Positions 8,074 through 17,718 of a stretch of DNA of 64,000 nucleotides are shown here, one piece after another; positions within the stretch are counted from its first letter, which is position 1, and every line of letters starts with the position of its first letter. Origin of the DNA: Erysipelotrichaceae bacterium (GTDB lineage Bacteria; Bacillota_I; Bacilli_A; Erysipelotrichales; Erysipelotrichaceae). Both the position numbers and the translations under genes were made by a program. The notes under the pieces are model-generated. The model had not been told where the DNA came from. It was given only the letters and a program-made list of their open reading frames with translations, and ran no database searches. The DNA is taken from positions 1 to 64,000 of the forward strand of contig DXZE01000001.1 of NCBI GenBank assembly GCA_019415435.1. Direction: 5' to 3'.

Positions 8074-10326
8074 TTAATTCTGCTGTTCAGAATCATCCTT
8101 TTTCTTAAAGACGCGTCTTTCAACATCCTTGTTATCATGATGATCATGATGGAAGCTGTGACGATCGCCGCGGGCACCATGCTGAGGACGCAGAGGCTTC
8201 TTAGGCTCTACATATCCCTCAGGTTTTGGTAAGCATTCCCTGGCGGATACCTTTATCTTACCCTGATCATCAATACTGATAACCTTGACCTTTACAACAT
8301 CACCAACATGCAGTTCATCCTTGATGTTCTCTACTCTCTCCCACTTTAACTGGGATACATGCAGCAGAGCATCTGTGCTGCCAAACAGATTTACAAATGC
8401 GAAGGAGTCACGGACATCTGTAACCCTGGCATCATATACTTCACCAACCTTGGCTTCACGAATCAGATCATTGATCATGTTCTTGGCTTTATCAATCATA
8501 TCCTGGTTGGTATGATAGAGAATGCATGTTCCATCATCATCAATATCAATCTTGATATCATCACATGCCGCAATGATCTCATCGATAGTTTCGCCACCCT
8601 TGCCAATGACAATTCTGATCTTATCAACCGGAATAACCATTCTTTCAAACTTAGGTGCGTATGGAGAAAGATGATCACGTGGAGCCGCAATGGCTGTTTC
8701 CATGTTATCAAGAATTTCCATTCTTCCCTTATGAGCCTGGGCAAGTGCTTCTCTTAAGATATCCATGGAGATACCTGTTACCTTGATATCCATCTGTAAA
8801 GCACAGATACCATCTCTTGTACCGGCAACCTTGAAGTCCATATCGCCATAATGGTCTTCCATACCCTGAATATCTGTCAGGATGGAATATGTATCACCAA
8901 CTGTGATCAAGCCCATAGCAACACCAGCAACCGGCTTCTTGATCGGAACACCAGCTGCCATCAGTGACATTGTTCCGGCACAGATAGATGCTTGTGAAGA
9001 GGAACCATTGGACTCACATACTTCTGCGACTGTACGGATTGCATATGGGAATTCTTCAACAGAAGGAAGAACCTGAGACAGCGCTCTTTCACCTAAGGCA
9101 CCATGACCGATTTCACGACGGCCAGGAGATCCCATACGTCCGACTTCGCCTACAGAGAATGGCGGGAAGTTGTACTGATGCATGAATCTCTTTTCCTTGA
9201 CTGGGGTCAGGTCTTCAACAACCTGTGCATCAGACAGTGGTCCTAATGTAGTAACAGAGATAACCTGTGTCTCACCTCTTGTAAACATGGCAGAACCATG
9301 TACTCTAGGCAATAAGTCAACCTGGGAATCCAGCGGACGTAATTCATCCAGCTTTCTTCCATCTGGTCTGATCTTATCTTCAGAAATCAGTCTTCTGACT
9401 TCACCTGCTTCAATTTCAGTACAGTACTCAGCTGTCTGCTTCATAGCCTTTTCCTGTGCCTTTTCATCGCCATTGTAGTCAAGGGCACCAACTTCCTGGA
9501 CCATCTTGTTCTTTAATGCTTCAATGGCATCATATCTTTCAAGCTTTTCATGGATCGATACAGCCTTACGGATATCATCAGCCGCATGTTCATCGACATA
9601 CTTCTTGACATTCTCATCAATCGCATAGAGAACGACTTCCATCTTTGGCTTAGCTACAGCCGCAATGACTTCTTCTTCAATCGCACATAATTCCTTGATT
9701 CTGTCAAAGCCAAACTGTAAAGCATTTACCATATCTTCTTCAGATACTTCCTTGGCACCTGCTTCAACCATGTTGATAGCCTGCTTTGTGCCGGCTACTG
9801 TCAGATCAATATCAGACTGGGCAGTCTGTTCTACCGTAGGGTTAACAATGAATTCACCATTGATACGGCCTACCTTGACACCAGCTACAGGTCCATTGAA
9901 TGGAATATCAGATACACATAATGCCAGAGAAGATCCGAATAAAGCAGTCATTTCAGAACTCTTATCAGGATCAACACTCATGACTGTATTGACTACCTGT
10001 ACTTCATTACGGAATCCTTCCGCAAATAAAGGACGAATCGGACGGTCAATCAGACGTGCTGTTAATGTGGCATGTTCTGTTGGTCTGCCTTCTCTTCTTA
10101 AAAATCCACCCGGAATCTTTCCAGCCGCATACATTTTTTCATTGTACAAAACGGTTAACGGGAAGAAATCCGTATCCTTTGCCTGATTCGATGCTGTTGC
10201 AGTTGAAAGGACAACTGTGTCATCATAACGTACTAAAACAGCACCACCGGCCTGTTTTGCGATTTCGCCGTTTTCTACAGTAATCGTTCTGCCATAGAAA
10301 TCCCAGCTCTTCTTATACTTTTCCAT
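8074..10326 (-). CDS. pnp: Polyribonucleotide nucleotidyltransferase (PNPase)
   Basis: 3'-5' phosphorolytic exoribonuclease of mRNA decay, working as a trimer. It has 750 residues. Two RNase PH domains (about 10-240 and 310-555) flank an alpha-helical linker; the second contains the FPPFSVGEVGR region and the TSDIQG-like ILTDIQGMEDHYGDMDFKV segment near the active site. A KH domain (IGKGGETIDEI, about 575-615) and an S1 domain (about 625-695) follow. The C-terminus is a basic/His-rich tail (HSFHHDHHDNKD), somewhat unusual. An in-frame palindrome lies in its promoter region. Confidence 0.97.
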   Translation of the reverse strand: MEKYKKSWDFYGRTITVENGEIAKQAGGAVLVRYDDTVVLSTATASNQAKDTDFFPLTVLYNEKMYAAGKIPGGFLRREGRPTEHATLTARLIDRPIRPLFAEGFRNEVQVVNTVMSVDPDKSSEMTALFGSSLALCVSDIPFNGPVAGVKVGRINGEFIVNPTVEQTAQSDIDLTVAGTKQAINMVEAGAKEVSEEDMVNALQFGFDRIKELCAIEEEVIAAVAKPKMEVVLYAIDENVKKYVDEHAADDIRKAVSIHEKLERYDAIEALKNKMVQEVGALDYNGDEKAQEKAMKQTAEYCTEIEAGEVRRLISEDKIRPDGRKLDELRPLDSQVDLLPRVHGSAMFTRGETQVISVTTLGPLSDAQVVEDLTPVKEKRFMHQYNFPPFSVGEVGRMGSPGRREIGHGALGERALSQVLPSVEEFPYAIRTVAEVCESNGSSSQASICAGTMSLMAAGVPIKKPVAGVAMGLITVGDTYSILTDIQGMEDHYGDMDFKVAGTRDGICALQMDIKVTGISMDILREALAQAHKGRMEILDNMETAIAAPRDHLSPYAPKFERMVIPVDKIRIVIGKGGETIDEIIAACDDIKIDIDDDGTCILYHTNQDMIDKAKNMINDLIREAKVGEVYDARVTDVRDSFAFVNLFGSTDALLHVSQLKWERVENIKDELHVGDVVKVKVISIDDQGKIKVSARECLPKPEGYVEPKKPLRPQHGARGDRHSFHHDHHDNKDVERRVFKKKDDSEQQN

Positions 10327-10388
10327 CTTTTCTGTTTCCTCTAATCTTCTACCTTTTCGATTTCTTTAATTACGTAACGGCACATATT

Positions 10389-10404
10389 GTAACATAAATG
10401 TTAC
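10389..10404. promoter_or_regulatory. Perfect palindrome upstream of pnp
   Basis: GTAACAT-AA-ATGTTAC is a perfect 7+7 inverted repeat about 65 nt before the pnp start. It overlaps a weak -10-like TACAAT. It has no T-run for termination, so a dimeric repressor or activator site is the natural reading. Confidence 0.35.
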
Positions 10405-10418
10405 TTAATGAATACAAC

Positions 10419-10443
10419 TAAAAAAAGGCCCGCAGGCCTTTTC
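10419..10443 (-). terminator. Terminator after superoxide reductase gene
   Basis: AAAAGGCC / GGCCTTTT stem with a 4-nt loop, followed on the minus strand by a run of T. It begins right after the stop codon. Confidence 0.88.
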
Positions 10444-10444
10444 A

Positions 10445-10819
10445 TCAGGATTCTGTTTTCCACAAACCATGCAGGTTACAGTATGCATAGACAGCTGTAA
10501 CTGGTTCCTCTGCATAGAAATCTGCAGTTGGCTTATCACCTGGCTGCAGATAAGCAATTCTGAATCCTTTAGCTGTTTCCAAAGCAATGAATTCAATGTA
10601 GTGCTCTGGAACCATAGGATGTTCTACACTTCCCACAGATACGGAAATACGGTTTCCTTCTCTGATGACTACCGGTACATGCTTCTCTTTTGAAGCATCA
10701 ACTGTATTAGCCTGTAATACTTCCATAGGCTCACCACAGCACTTTGTAGGGCATTCGGAATCTTTTAAGATTACCGCAATCTTGCCGCATTCTTTACAAC
10801 GTACAAACTTAAGACTCAT
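10445..10819 (-). CDS. dfx: Desulfoferrodoxin-type superoxide reductase
   Basis: Reduces superoxide to hydrogen peroxide without making oxygen, a defence typical of anaerobes. The 124 residues form an N-terminal desulforedoxin-like rubredoxin centre (Cys 8, 11, 27, 28) and a C-terminal SOR domain. Its Fe site is fully present: E45-K46-H47, H67, H73, C114 and H117 (CNLH). The start at 10819 follows AAAGGAG; upstream in-frame codons lack an SD. It lies between rpsO and pnp with its own terminator, so this is not the usual rpsO-pnp pairing. The two-centre class (2Fe-SOR) is clear from the cysteines. Confidence 0.92.
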   Translation of the reverse strand: MSLKFVRCKECGKIAVILKDSECPTKCCGEPMEVLQANTVDASKEKHVPVVIREGNRISVSVGSVEHPMVPEHYIEFIALETAKGFRIAYLQPGDKPTADFYAEEPVTAVYAYCNLHGLWKTES

Positions 10820-10897
10820 ATAATAGATCTCCTTTACTGCTTTGATCATACCATAAGAAAAAATAAAAGCCACTGGAATACTCCAGTGACATACAAA

Positions 10898-11164
10898 TTA
10901 CTTTCTTAAACCAAGCTTCTGGACAAGATCTCTGTAACGGTTGATATCTTCTCTCTTCAGATGCTCAAGCAGGCTTCTTCTGCGTCCAACCATCTTTAAC
11001 AGACCACGGTTAGAAGAAAAGTCCTTCTTGTTGACCTTCATATGCTCTGTCAGAGTATTGATCTGTTCTGTTAAAAGAGCAACCTGAACTTCTGTAGAAC
11101 CTGTGTCGTTTTCCTTGCGGCCGAAATTCTTAACGATCTCTGCCTTCTTTTCCTTTGTTAACAT
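10898..11164 (-). CDS. rpsO: 30S ribosomal protein S15
   Basis: An 88-residue primary 16S rRNA-binding protein of the small-subunit platform. Length and sequence are classic: [14 protein letters not shown] near residues 15-28, [15 protein letters not shown] and [10 protein letters not shown] in the middle, and [12 protein letters not shown] at the end. It has its own promoter and a structured leader of about 75 nt that may serve S15 feedback control. Confidence 0.98.
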   Translation of the reverse strand: MLTKEKKAEIVKNFGRKENDTGSTEVQVALLTEQINTLTEHMKVNKKDFSSNRGLLKMVGRRRSLLEHLKREDINRYRDLVQKLGLRK

Positions 11165-11240
11165 GTTTTTTCCTCTATCTTTCTATATGCCATCTGACCC
11201 GAGCATAACGTCAGAGGTGCGTTACTCCCAGATCAAAAGC
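11165..11240 (-). promoter_or_regulatory. Candidate S15 autoregulatory leader
   Basis: The rpsO leader can form two exclusive structures on the minus strand. One pairs TAACG with CGTTA (plus GAG with CTC); the other pairs CTGAC with GTCAG. Competing structures of this kind are expected of an autoregulatory leader, but no match to a named S15 leader class could be tested here. Confidence 0.35.
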
Positions 11241-11246
11241 TTAACA

Positions 11247-11276
11247 AATATAACACCATAAGCAGCTGTTTGTAAA
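11247..11276 (-). promoter_or_regulatory. rpsO promoter
   Basis: -35 TTTACA (11276-11271), 18-nt spacer and -10 TATATT (11252-11247) on the minus strand, just beyond the hemW stop. Confidence 0.6.
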
Positions 11277-11277
11277 G

Positions 11278-12387
11278 CTAATCCAGAAATTCTTCTAATA
11301 CAGAATTCATGATCTCATAGCCTGAATCACTGCATCTGATGTGATCCTGATCCCATGTAATAAGACCCTGTTGTTTTAATGATTCTGCCTTGTCTCCATA
11401 CACATCCATGAAGGATATAGCAAAGTAATCTTTAAATCTTTTTAAGGACATCCCTCTTTTTAACCGCATTCCCATCATTAGCATTTCAAACATCTGATCT
11501 TTTTCACTAAGAGGGATCACATTTCTGGCTAAAGGATTTTCAAGATATGCTTTCATGTTTCTGACATTGTCATAGCGGATATTTCCTTCTTTACCAGAAG
11601 CACCCATGCCTATGCCATAGAAATCACGATATTCCCAATAAGCCTTGTTATGCTTTGATTCATAGCCTGGTAAAGCAAAGTTGGATACTTCATACTGCTT
11701 ATAACCTTTTTCAGGAAGATAAGCCATCATGTATTCATACATATCTGCTTCTGTATATTCATTCAAGGAATGATAACCTCTTTTGCCAAAAACTGTATTT
11801 TCTTCAATGGTTAAAGAATATAAAGACAAATGTGCTGGTTTTAAGACTATGGCATCATCAATAGACTTCTTAAAAGATGCCATCGTCTGGTTAGGCAGAG
11901 AGTACATCAGATCCAGGGATATATTTGTAATGCCATGATGCTTCAGCAGGGATACTGCCTGACTTACATCTTCATAGGTATGATGTCTGCCGCATTCTTT
12001 TAAGAGAACTGGATCAGAGGTCTGAAAACCCATACTGACACGATTGATATGATGTCTTGTAAAGATCTCTGTTTTCTCATCGGTAAGACTTTCCGGATTG
12101 ACTTCAATCGTGTATTCCTGAACGTTAGATGCGTATAGATCCAGTAAGGATAACAGTGTATCCAGTTGTGATGGATTGAGTGCACTTGGTGTACCGCCGC
12201 CGATATAGATTGTCTTCAGATCAGGATTGATATCCTTCTTCTGTATTTCTGTTTTAACAGCCTCTAACCAGGCATCTGCCTTTTGTGACTGATAGATACC
12301 ATGGGTGAAGTCACAGTAATAACAGATGCAAGTACAGAATGGAACATGAAGATATAAGGCCTCCGGCTTACTTCTTTGGATCATCAT
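11278..12387 (-). CDS. hemW: HemW-like radical SAM protein (heme chaperone)
   Basis: Member of the HemN/HemW radical SAM family. The 4Fe-4S motif CX3CX2C is at Cys 18, 22 and 25 of the chosen start. The Cys that follows in true coproporphyrinogen oxidase HemN (CxC) is replaced by Phe, which points to HemW, a heme-binding chaperone. GGGTPS and the NPES segment are family hallmarks. The position after lepA is the usual Bacillota arrangement. The start at 12387 overlaps the lepA 3' end by 20 nt; no clear SD is seen, so translational coupling is likely and 12384 is also possible. Confidence 0.88.
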   Translation of the reverse strand: MMIQRSKPEALYLHVPFCTCICYYCDFTHGIYQSQKADAWLEAVKTEIQKKDINPDLKTIYIGGGTPSALNPSQLDTLLSLLDLYASNVQEYTIEVNPESLTDEKTEIFTRHHINRVSMGFQTSDPVLLKECGRHHTYEDVSQAVSLLKHHGITNISLDLMYSLPNQTMASFKKSIDDAIVLKPAHLSLYSLTIEENTVFGKRGYHSLNEYTEADMYEYMMAYLPEKGYKQYEVSNFALPGYESKHNKAYWEYRDFYGIGMGASGKEGNIRYDNVRNMKAYLENPLARNVIPLSEKDQMFEMLMMGMRLKRGMSLKRFKDYFAISFMDVYGDKAESLKQQGLITWDQDHIRCSDSGYEIMNSVLEEFLD

Positions 12388-14182
12388 CCATTGAGAGAAC
12401 TGCCATAAAGGCTTCCTGCGGTATGACAACGGAACCTACCGCCTTCATTCTCTTCTTTCCTTTCTTCTGCTGTTCCAGTAATTTCTTCTTACGGGATATA
12501 TCACCACCATAGCACTTGGCCAAGACATTCTTACGTAAGGATTTGATATTGGTACGGGCAATGATCTTACCGCCGATAGCAGCCTGTACCGGTATTTCAA
12601 ACTGCTGCTTAGGAATTAATTCCTTTAATTTGATCGTAATGCCGCTGCCTCTGCGATAGGCATCTTCCCTGTTTACAATAACAGACAATGCATCAACCAT
12701 TTCTCCATTAAGAAGAATATCCATTCTGACAAGATCATTGGTTCGATAACCGATGATTTCATAATCCAGAGAAGCATATCCCTTGGAACAGGATTTTAAC
12801 TTATCAAAGAAATCATAGATGATTTCACTTAAAGGCATTTCATAGACAAGCTGATTGCGTCCTTCATCAATGACATCCATTGTCTTGTATATGCCCCACT
12901 TGTCCTGACATAGCTGCATGACAGGTCCGATATAGGCATCCGGCAGCATAATCGATGCCTTGACATATGGTTCTTCGACATGGTCAATTTTAGAGGCATC
13001 CGGCATCTTAGCCGGGTTATCAATCGCAAGCATACTGCCATCATGCAGATAGACATGATAGATAACAGATGGTGCGGTTGCGATCAGATCAAGGTTATAT
13101 TCTCTCTCTAATCTTTCCTGGACGACATCCATATGCAGTAAGCCAAGGAAACCGCATCTGAAACCAAATCCCAATGCCTGGGATGTTTCTGGCTCATATT
13201 GTAAGGAAGCATCATTTAACTGTAACTTATCCAATGCATCATGAAGATCCTGATACTTGGCAGCATCCGATGGATACAAGCCACAGTAAACCATCGGATT
13301 CATCTTACGATAACCTGGCAGTGGCTTATCGCATGGATTCTCGGCAGAAGTAACGGTATCACCAACCAGAACATTATGAATATCCTTGATCGATGCCGCA
13401 AACCATCCTACATCACCACATACCAATGTATATACTTTGACTTCCTTAGGATTGCGGATACCGGCTTCTGTCACTTCATACTCTGCTCCTGTTTCCATAA
13501 AGCGTACCTTGTCTCCAACACTTAGCTGTCCTTCCCGGATTCTGACTAATGCAATAACACCACGATATGGATCATACATGGAATCAAATACAAGTGCCTG
13601 TAATGGCTTATCAGGACTTCCGGATGGAGCAGGAATCTTATGAACAATCTGTTCTAGTACCTGATCTACATTTAAACCTGTACGGGCACTGATTAATGGT
13701 GCATCCGAACAGTCTAATCCGATAATGTCTTCTATTTCTTTCTTTGTTTCTTCAGGTCTGGCATTATTCATATCTACTTTGTTTATAACCGGAAGAATTT
13801 CAAGATCATTGTCTAAAGCAAGATATGTATTGGCTAATGTCTGAGCCTGTACACCCTGCGTACTGTCTACGACTAATATTGCCCCTTCACAAGCGGCTAA
13901 AGAACGGGATACTTCATAAGAGAAGTCAACATGCCCTGGCGTATCAATCAGATTAAACAGATACTCTTCGCCATTCTTGGCAGTATAGGATAACTGTACT
14001 GCATTCAACTTGATGGTTATGCCTCTTTCTCTTTCCAGATCCATATCATCCAGGATCTGTGCTTTCATATCTCTTTCCTTGACCGTATCAGTCATTTCAA
14101 GAATACGGTCTGCAAGCGTACTCTTGCCATGATCAATATGGGCAATAATACAGAAATTACGTATATGTGACTGATCAATCAT
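12368..14182 (-). CDS. lepA: Elongation factor 4 (LepA)
   Basis: Translational GTPase that acts on the ribosome, implicated in back-translocation and 30S maturation. It has 604 residues. The G1 motif AHIDHGKST is at 14-22, then the G2 region [13 protein letters not shown]3 DTPGH and G4 NKVD. EF-G-like domains II, III and V and the LepA-specific C-terminal domain ([14 protein letters not shown] onward) are present. It overlaps the end of fmt by four bases (ATGA) and overlaps hemW downstream, forming a fmt-lepA-hemW operon. Confidence 0.97.
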   Translation of the reverse strand: MIDQSHIRNFCIIAHIDHGKSTLADRILEMTDTVKERDMKAQILDDMDLERERGITIKLNAVQLSYTAKNGEEYLFNLIDTPGHVDFSYEVSRSLAACEGAILVVDSTQGVQAQTLANTYLALDNDLEILPVINKVDMNNARPEETKKEIEDIIGLDCSDAPLISARTGLNVDQVLEQIVHKIPAPSGSPDKPLQALVFDSMYDPYRGVIALVRIREGQLSVGDKVRFMETGAEYEVTEAGIRNPKEVKVYTLVCGDVGWFAASIKDIHNVLVGDTVTSAENPCDKPLPGYRKMNPMVYCGLYPSDAAKYQDLHDALDKLQLNDASLQYEPETSQALGFGFRCGFLGLLHMDVVQERLEREYNLDLIATAPSVIYHVYLHDGSMLAIDNPAKMPDASKIDHVEEPYVKASIMLPDAYIGPVMQLCQDKWGIYKTMDVIDEGRNQLVYEMPLSEIIYDFFDKLKSCSKGYASLDYEIIGYRTNDLVRMDILLNGEMVDALSVIVNREDAYRRGSGITIKLKELIPKQQFEIPVQAAIGGKIIARTNIKSLRKNVLAKCYGGDISRKKKLLEQQKKGKKRMKAVGSVVIPQEAFMAVLSMDDDPKK

Positions 14183-15117
14183 GCAAATACCTTTCCAATA
14201 ACTTCATGTGCATAGCCATTCTTAAAGGCGTCAGCATCCATCTTTTTCTTTCCTTCTAACTGCATCTCATACACTTTGAGAATGCCACCTCTACAGGCAA
14301 TCTCCAAGGCATGATCCTTAAAGCCAAGAACTGTTCCCGGCTCTTCCTTAACATCCTTTGTCTCTTTTCTGACTTTATGGAACTTGAATCTCTTTCCTTC
14401 AATCAGGCCATACGCGACTGGCCAGTCAATTAATCCTCTGATGTGATTGTAAATATGATTCAGATCTTCATCCTTAAAAGATACTTTTTCTTCTTCTTTT
14501 GTAATATTCAATGCAAGAACAACCTTGCTTTCATCCTGTTCTTTTCCCGGAAGCTTTCCTTCTATGTATAAAGGCAGATTGTTTTTTAATAACCTGCAGG
14601 AAAGCTGGATCAGTCTTTCATTAACCTCAGCAAAGGTTTCATCTTCACCAATCGAGGTTTCATAGCAGGCATAGATCTTTCCAGCATCCATAGCCTTTGT
14701 CATTTCCATCAGGCACACACCTGTCTTATCATCCCCATTCATCATGGCATGCTGGATTGGGGCGCCTCCCCTGTATTTTGGTAATAAGGAAGGATGAATG
14801 TTCAGACAGCCAAGGGATGGCATCTGTAATATCGATACAGGTACAAACTGACCATAGGCACATGTTAATATCAGATCCGGTTTATAAGAAGCTATCTCAA
14901 CAGATGCATCCTTCAGTTTCTCTGGCTGTAAACAAGGAATATCATGTTCCAGACAGAAATCATGTACTGGTGTAGGTGTTATTTTATGTTTGCGTCCGCT
15001 GGGACGGTCTGGTTGGGATACTGCCGCTACAACGTTGTAGCGTTCCTCAACCAATGTATTTAATATCTCCCTGGCAAATGCAGGTGTTCCAAAAAATATA
15101 ATACGAGGTGTTGTCAT
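14179..15117 (-). CDS. fmt: Methionyl-tRNA formyltransferase
   Basis: Formylates initiator Met-tRNA with 10-formyl-THF. It has 312 residues. The catalytic triad is visible: N107 and H109 in [15 protein letters not shown], and D144 in KAMDAGKI. The smaller C-terminal tRNA-binding domain begins at about residue 205. SD AGGAGG precedes the ATG. Fmt normally sits with def, priA and rsmB, but here it starts an operon with lepA and hemW, while priA-rsmB are 30 kb away. Confidence 0.96.
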   Translation of the reverse strand: MTTPRIIFFGTPAFAREILNTLVEERYNVVAAVSQPDRPSGRKHKITPTPVHDFCLEHDIPCLQPEKLKDASVEIASYKPDLILTCAYGQFVPVSILQMPSLGCLNIHPSLLPKYRGGAPIQHAMMNGDDKTGVCLMEMTKAMDAGKIYACYETSIGEDETFAEVNERLIQLSCRLLKNNLPLYIEGKLPGKEQDESKVVLALNITKEEEKVSFKDEDLNHIYNHIRGLIDWPVAYGLIEGKRFKFHKVRKETKDVKEEPGTVLGFKDHALEIACRGGILKVYEMQLEGKKKMDADAFKNGYAHEVIGKVFA

Positions 15118-15146
15118 ACCTTGCCTCCTGAAATATATGCGGTACT

Positions 15147-15152
15147 ATTATA
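15147..15152 (-). promoter_or_regulatory. -10 element before fmt
   Basis: Perfect TATAAT on the minus strand 30 nt before the fmt ATG. The -35 region (ATGAAA-like) is weak. It is divergent from the rpsT promoter. Confidence 0.4.
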
Positions 15153-15173
15153 CCGTATTCGTCTCTGTTTTCA

Positions 15174-15202
15174 TTGCATTTTGAAATGCCCTTTGTTATA
15201 AT
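15174..15202 (+). promoter_or_regulatory. rpsT promoter
   Basis: -35 TTGCAT (15174-15179), 17-nt spacer, -10 TATAAT (15197-15202). About 25 nt of leader with AGGAGG precede the rpsT ATG. Confidence 0.75.
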
Positions 15203-15236
15203 TCCTACTGCTGATAAAAAGACAGGAGGTGTTTTC

Positions 15237-15503
15237 ATGGCAAATATCAAGTCACAGAAGAAGCGTGCACTGACAAACCTGAAGAGACAAAATGCCAAGG
15301 CCGGACAAAAGAGTGAACTGAAAACAGCAATCAAGAAGGTTCTTACCGCAGTTGATGCAAAGGATAAGGATGCTGCTGTTAAGGCATATAACGAAGCTAA
15401 TAAAGCTCTGGATAAGGCTGTCTCTTCTTCTATCAAGAAGAAGAACTATGCAGCTCGTCAGAAGTCCAGACTTGCAAAGGCAGTCAATTCTATTGATGCT
15501 TAA
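15237..15503 (+). CDS. rpsT: 30S ribosomal protein S20
   Basis: An 88-residue, Lys/Ala-rich helical protein that binds 16S rRNA. It has the standard MANIKSQKKRALTN start and a C-terminal segment of the KKNYAARQKSRLAKA type. The ATG at 15237 follows AGGAGGTG; an upstream in-frame ATG at 15174 falls within the promoter and is rejected. It is one of the few plus-strand genes, set convergently to trmK with a shared terminator. Confidence 0.97.
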   Translation: MANIKSQKKRALTNLKRQNAKAGQKSELKTAIKKVLTAVDAKDKDAAVKAYNEANKALDKAVSSSIKKKNYAARQKSRLAKAVNSIDA

Positions 15504-15505
15504 TG

Positions 15506-15537
15506 AAAAAGATGAAGGTTAATCTTCATCTTTTTTT
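15506..15537. terminator. Bidirectional terminator of rpsT and trmK
   Basis: AAAAAGATGAAG / CTTCATCTTTTT stem with a 6-nt loop. It has T-runs in both directions, and the end of trmK is encoded inside it. Confidence 0.88.
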
Positions 15538-16193
15538 AATGCTTTGACTAATATTTCATACTCTTTGTTTATATCTGAAGCATGCGGCATATGACCACTG
15601 GATACTTCCTGAATTCTTTCAAGCTTTGTCTTCCTTGCCTTGAGATATGCTATATAATCAGGATCATATTTCTGTAACAGGACTGGTCCTAACACAAGTT
15701 CAGCTTCAGAATACTCTGCATGATATGTCGGATTAAATGAGATACAGATATAATCATGATTCCTTTCTCGAACATATCTTTCATCATCAATTGTAAAGTG
15801 ATGATTGCTGATCCATTTACGCATACTGATGGTATCCCGGTTTACTTCTACAATCATCTGCTTAAACTGTTTTAATCTCTTTACATCATTTTCTAAGATA
15901 TGAACTGCAGTCTGAAAGCCCATGCCGGCTATGACAATCGCATTGACATCTTCTGGCACATTCTCTAATCCATCAGAAAGAATGACCGGTATCTGATCGG
16001 TTAACCCAGCTGCCTGAATATTAGAAGATGCGCTTTCCAGAGGTCCCTTACTGATATCACAGGCATAGCATTTCTTACAGATACGATTTTTAACTAACAG
16101 AACAGGAAGAAAAGCATGGTCTGTGCCTATATCAGCCACAACCATGCTTTCCTTTACCATATCAGCAATTGTTTCAATTCTGATATTTCTCAT
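15519..16193 (-). CDS. trmK: tRNA (adenine-22-N1)-methyltransferase
   Basis: SAM-dependent methyltransferase that makes m1A22 in tRNA (B. subtilis YqfN family). The SAM loop VADIGTDHAFLP lies near residue 20, and the motif VIAGMGF near 95 is the catalytic-region signature of the family. It has 224 residues. The rpoD-trmK order is conserved in Bacillota. The ATG at 16193 comes 2 nt after the rpoD stop; no SD is visible, so coupling to rpoD is likely. A TTG four codons earlier is an alternative. Confidence 0.9.
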   Translation of the reverse strand: MRNIRIETIADMVKESMVVADIGTDHAFLPVLLVKNRICKKCYACDISKGPLESASSNIQAAGLTDQIPVILSDGLENVPEDVNAIVIAGMGFQTAVHILENDVKRLKQFKQMIVEVNRDTISMRKWISNHHFTIDDERYVRERNHDYICISFNPTYHAEYSEAELVLGPVLLQKYDPDYIAYLKARKTKLERIQEVSSGHMPHASDINKEYEILVKALKKDED

Positions 16194-16194
16194 A

Positions 16195-17718
16195 TTACTT
16201 GTCAAAGAAATCCTTTAATCTCTTGGAACGGGTCGGATGCTTCAGCTTGCGTAAAGCCTTGGCTTCAATTTGTCTGATTCTTTCACGGGTAACGTTGAAT
16301 TCCTTACCTACTTCTTCCAGAGTTCTCGTCCGTCCATCATATAATCCGAATCTGAGGCGCAGTACCTTCTCTTCACGTTCTGTTAAGCCGGAAAGTACAT
16401 TGTTAATCTCATCTTTCAATAACTGATTTGATGCATACTGGTCTGGTGAAAGAGCATCCTTATCTTCAATGAAATCACCTAAATGAGAATCATCTTCTTC
16501 ACCAATAGGAGTTTCAAGAGATACAGGCTCCAGTGCAATCTTTTGAATCTCACGCACCTTTTCTGGTGAAATGCCGTCCATTCTGGCACTGATTTCTTCC
16601 GCAGTAGGATCTCTGCCAAGTTCCTGTACAAGCTGTCTCTGAACTCTGGTTAACTTGTTGATGGTTTCAACCATATGTACCGGAATACGAATGGTTCTTG
16701 CCTGGTCGGCAATAGCTCTTGTAATAGCCTGACGGATCCACCATGTCGCATAAGTAGAGAACTTGAATCCCTTACGGTAATCAAACTTTTCAACTGCCTT
16801 GACAAGACCCATATTTCCTTCCTGAATCAGATCCAGGAAAAGCATGCCACGGCCTACATATTTCTTGGCAATAGATACAACTAATCTCAGGTTGGAAGAA
16901 ATCAGAATGTTTCTGGCCTCTTCATCACCCTGTTCAATACGCTTTGCGATTTCCGGCTCATCTTCTGGCTTTAACAGAGGAACACGGCCGATTTCCTTTA
17001 AGTACATCTTAACCGGATCATTGATCTGTACAGATGTGTTACGGGAAGATGTACGGTTTAATGTCTCTCTTGTAACGGCTTCGATTTCCGCACGCTCATC
17101 ACGTTCGGCATCAGGATCATCCGGATCGTCAAGGTCTTCGTCTTCACCTTCATCATCGCCAAGATCCAGGTCTTCATCACTCATCTCTTCAATATCTTCA
17201 TCTTCAGAGACTTCGATGTTTTCATTACGGAACCAGTCCCATAATGCGTCCATGTCATCATCAGACATATCCAGCTTTTCAAGGGAAGTCATGATATCCT
17301 TCTGATAGATCACACCATCCTGCTCGTATGTTGTCTTATAATCTTCCTTTAATTCATCAAGAGTCTTGACTTCCTTAGCCTTACCCTTGCCCTTCTGGGA
17401 AGAAATCTTGACATCGTCTTCTTTCTTCTTTTCTGGCTTTTTAGCAGCAGTCTTTGTCTTTTTCACAGCCGGCTTGGTTTCAGAAGTACTCTTTTTAGCT
17501 GCTGTCTTTTTCTCAGAAGTGCTCTTCCTGGCGGCAGTTTTAGCAGATTTAGCTGCGGTTTTAGAAGTACTCTTCTTGGTAGTTGTTTTCTCTGTTGTTT
17601 TCTTATTATCAGCAGACTTCGAGGAAGTTTTCACACTTGTCGTCTTTTTCGTCGTTTTCTTCTCTGGTTTCTTTGTTTCTTCTTTTGTATCTGTTTCTAA
17701 CTGCTCAGTTTTCTTCAT
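16195..17718 (-). CDS. rpoD: Housekeeping sigma factor SigA with histone-like N-terminal tail
   Basis: Primary sigma-70 factor. All conserved regions are present: 1.2 ([11 protein letters not shown], about 234-244), 2.1-2.4 (from [16 protein letters not shown] to the [10 protein letters not shown] -10 recognition helix), region 3, and 4.1-4.2 ending in [18 protein letters not shown]. The protein has 507 residues, about 130 more than B. subtilis SigA. The extra part is residues 1-116, an almost pure Lys/Ala/Thr/Ser/Glu sequence ([21 protein letters not shown]). Region 1.1 follows and then an acidic block (171-206). SD GAGGAGG precedes the ATG. It overlaps the dnaG end by 14 nt. Confidence 0.97.
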   Translation of the reverse strand: MKKTEQLETDTKEETKKPEKKTTKKTTSVKTSSKSADNKKTTEKTTTKKSTSKTAAKSAKTAARKSTSEKKTAAKKSTSETKPAVKKTKTAAKKPEKKKEDDVKISSQKGKGKAKEVKTLDELKEDYKTTYEQDGVIYQKDIMTSLEKLDMSDDDMDALWDWFRNENIEVSEDEDIEEMSDEDLDLGDDEGEDEDLDDPDDPDAERDERAEIEAVTRETLNRTSSRNTSVQINDPVKMYLKEIGRVPLLKPEDEPEIAKRIEQGDEEARNILISSNLRLVVSIAKKYVGRGMLFLDLIQEGNMGLVKAVEKFDYRKGFKFSTYATWWIRQAITRAIADQARTIRIPVHMVETINKLTRVQRQLVQELGRDPTAEEISARMDGISPEKVREIQKIALEPVSLETPIGEEDDSHLGDFIEDKDALSPDQYASNQLLKDEINNVLSGLTEREEKVLRLRFGLYDGRTRTLEEVGKEFNVTRERIRQIEAKALRKLKHPTRSKRLKDFFDK

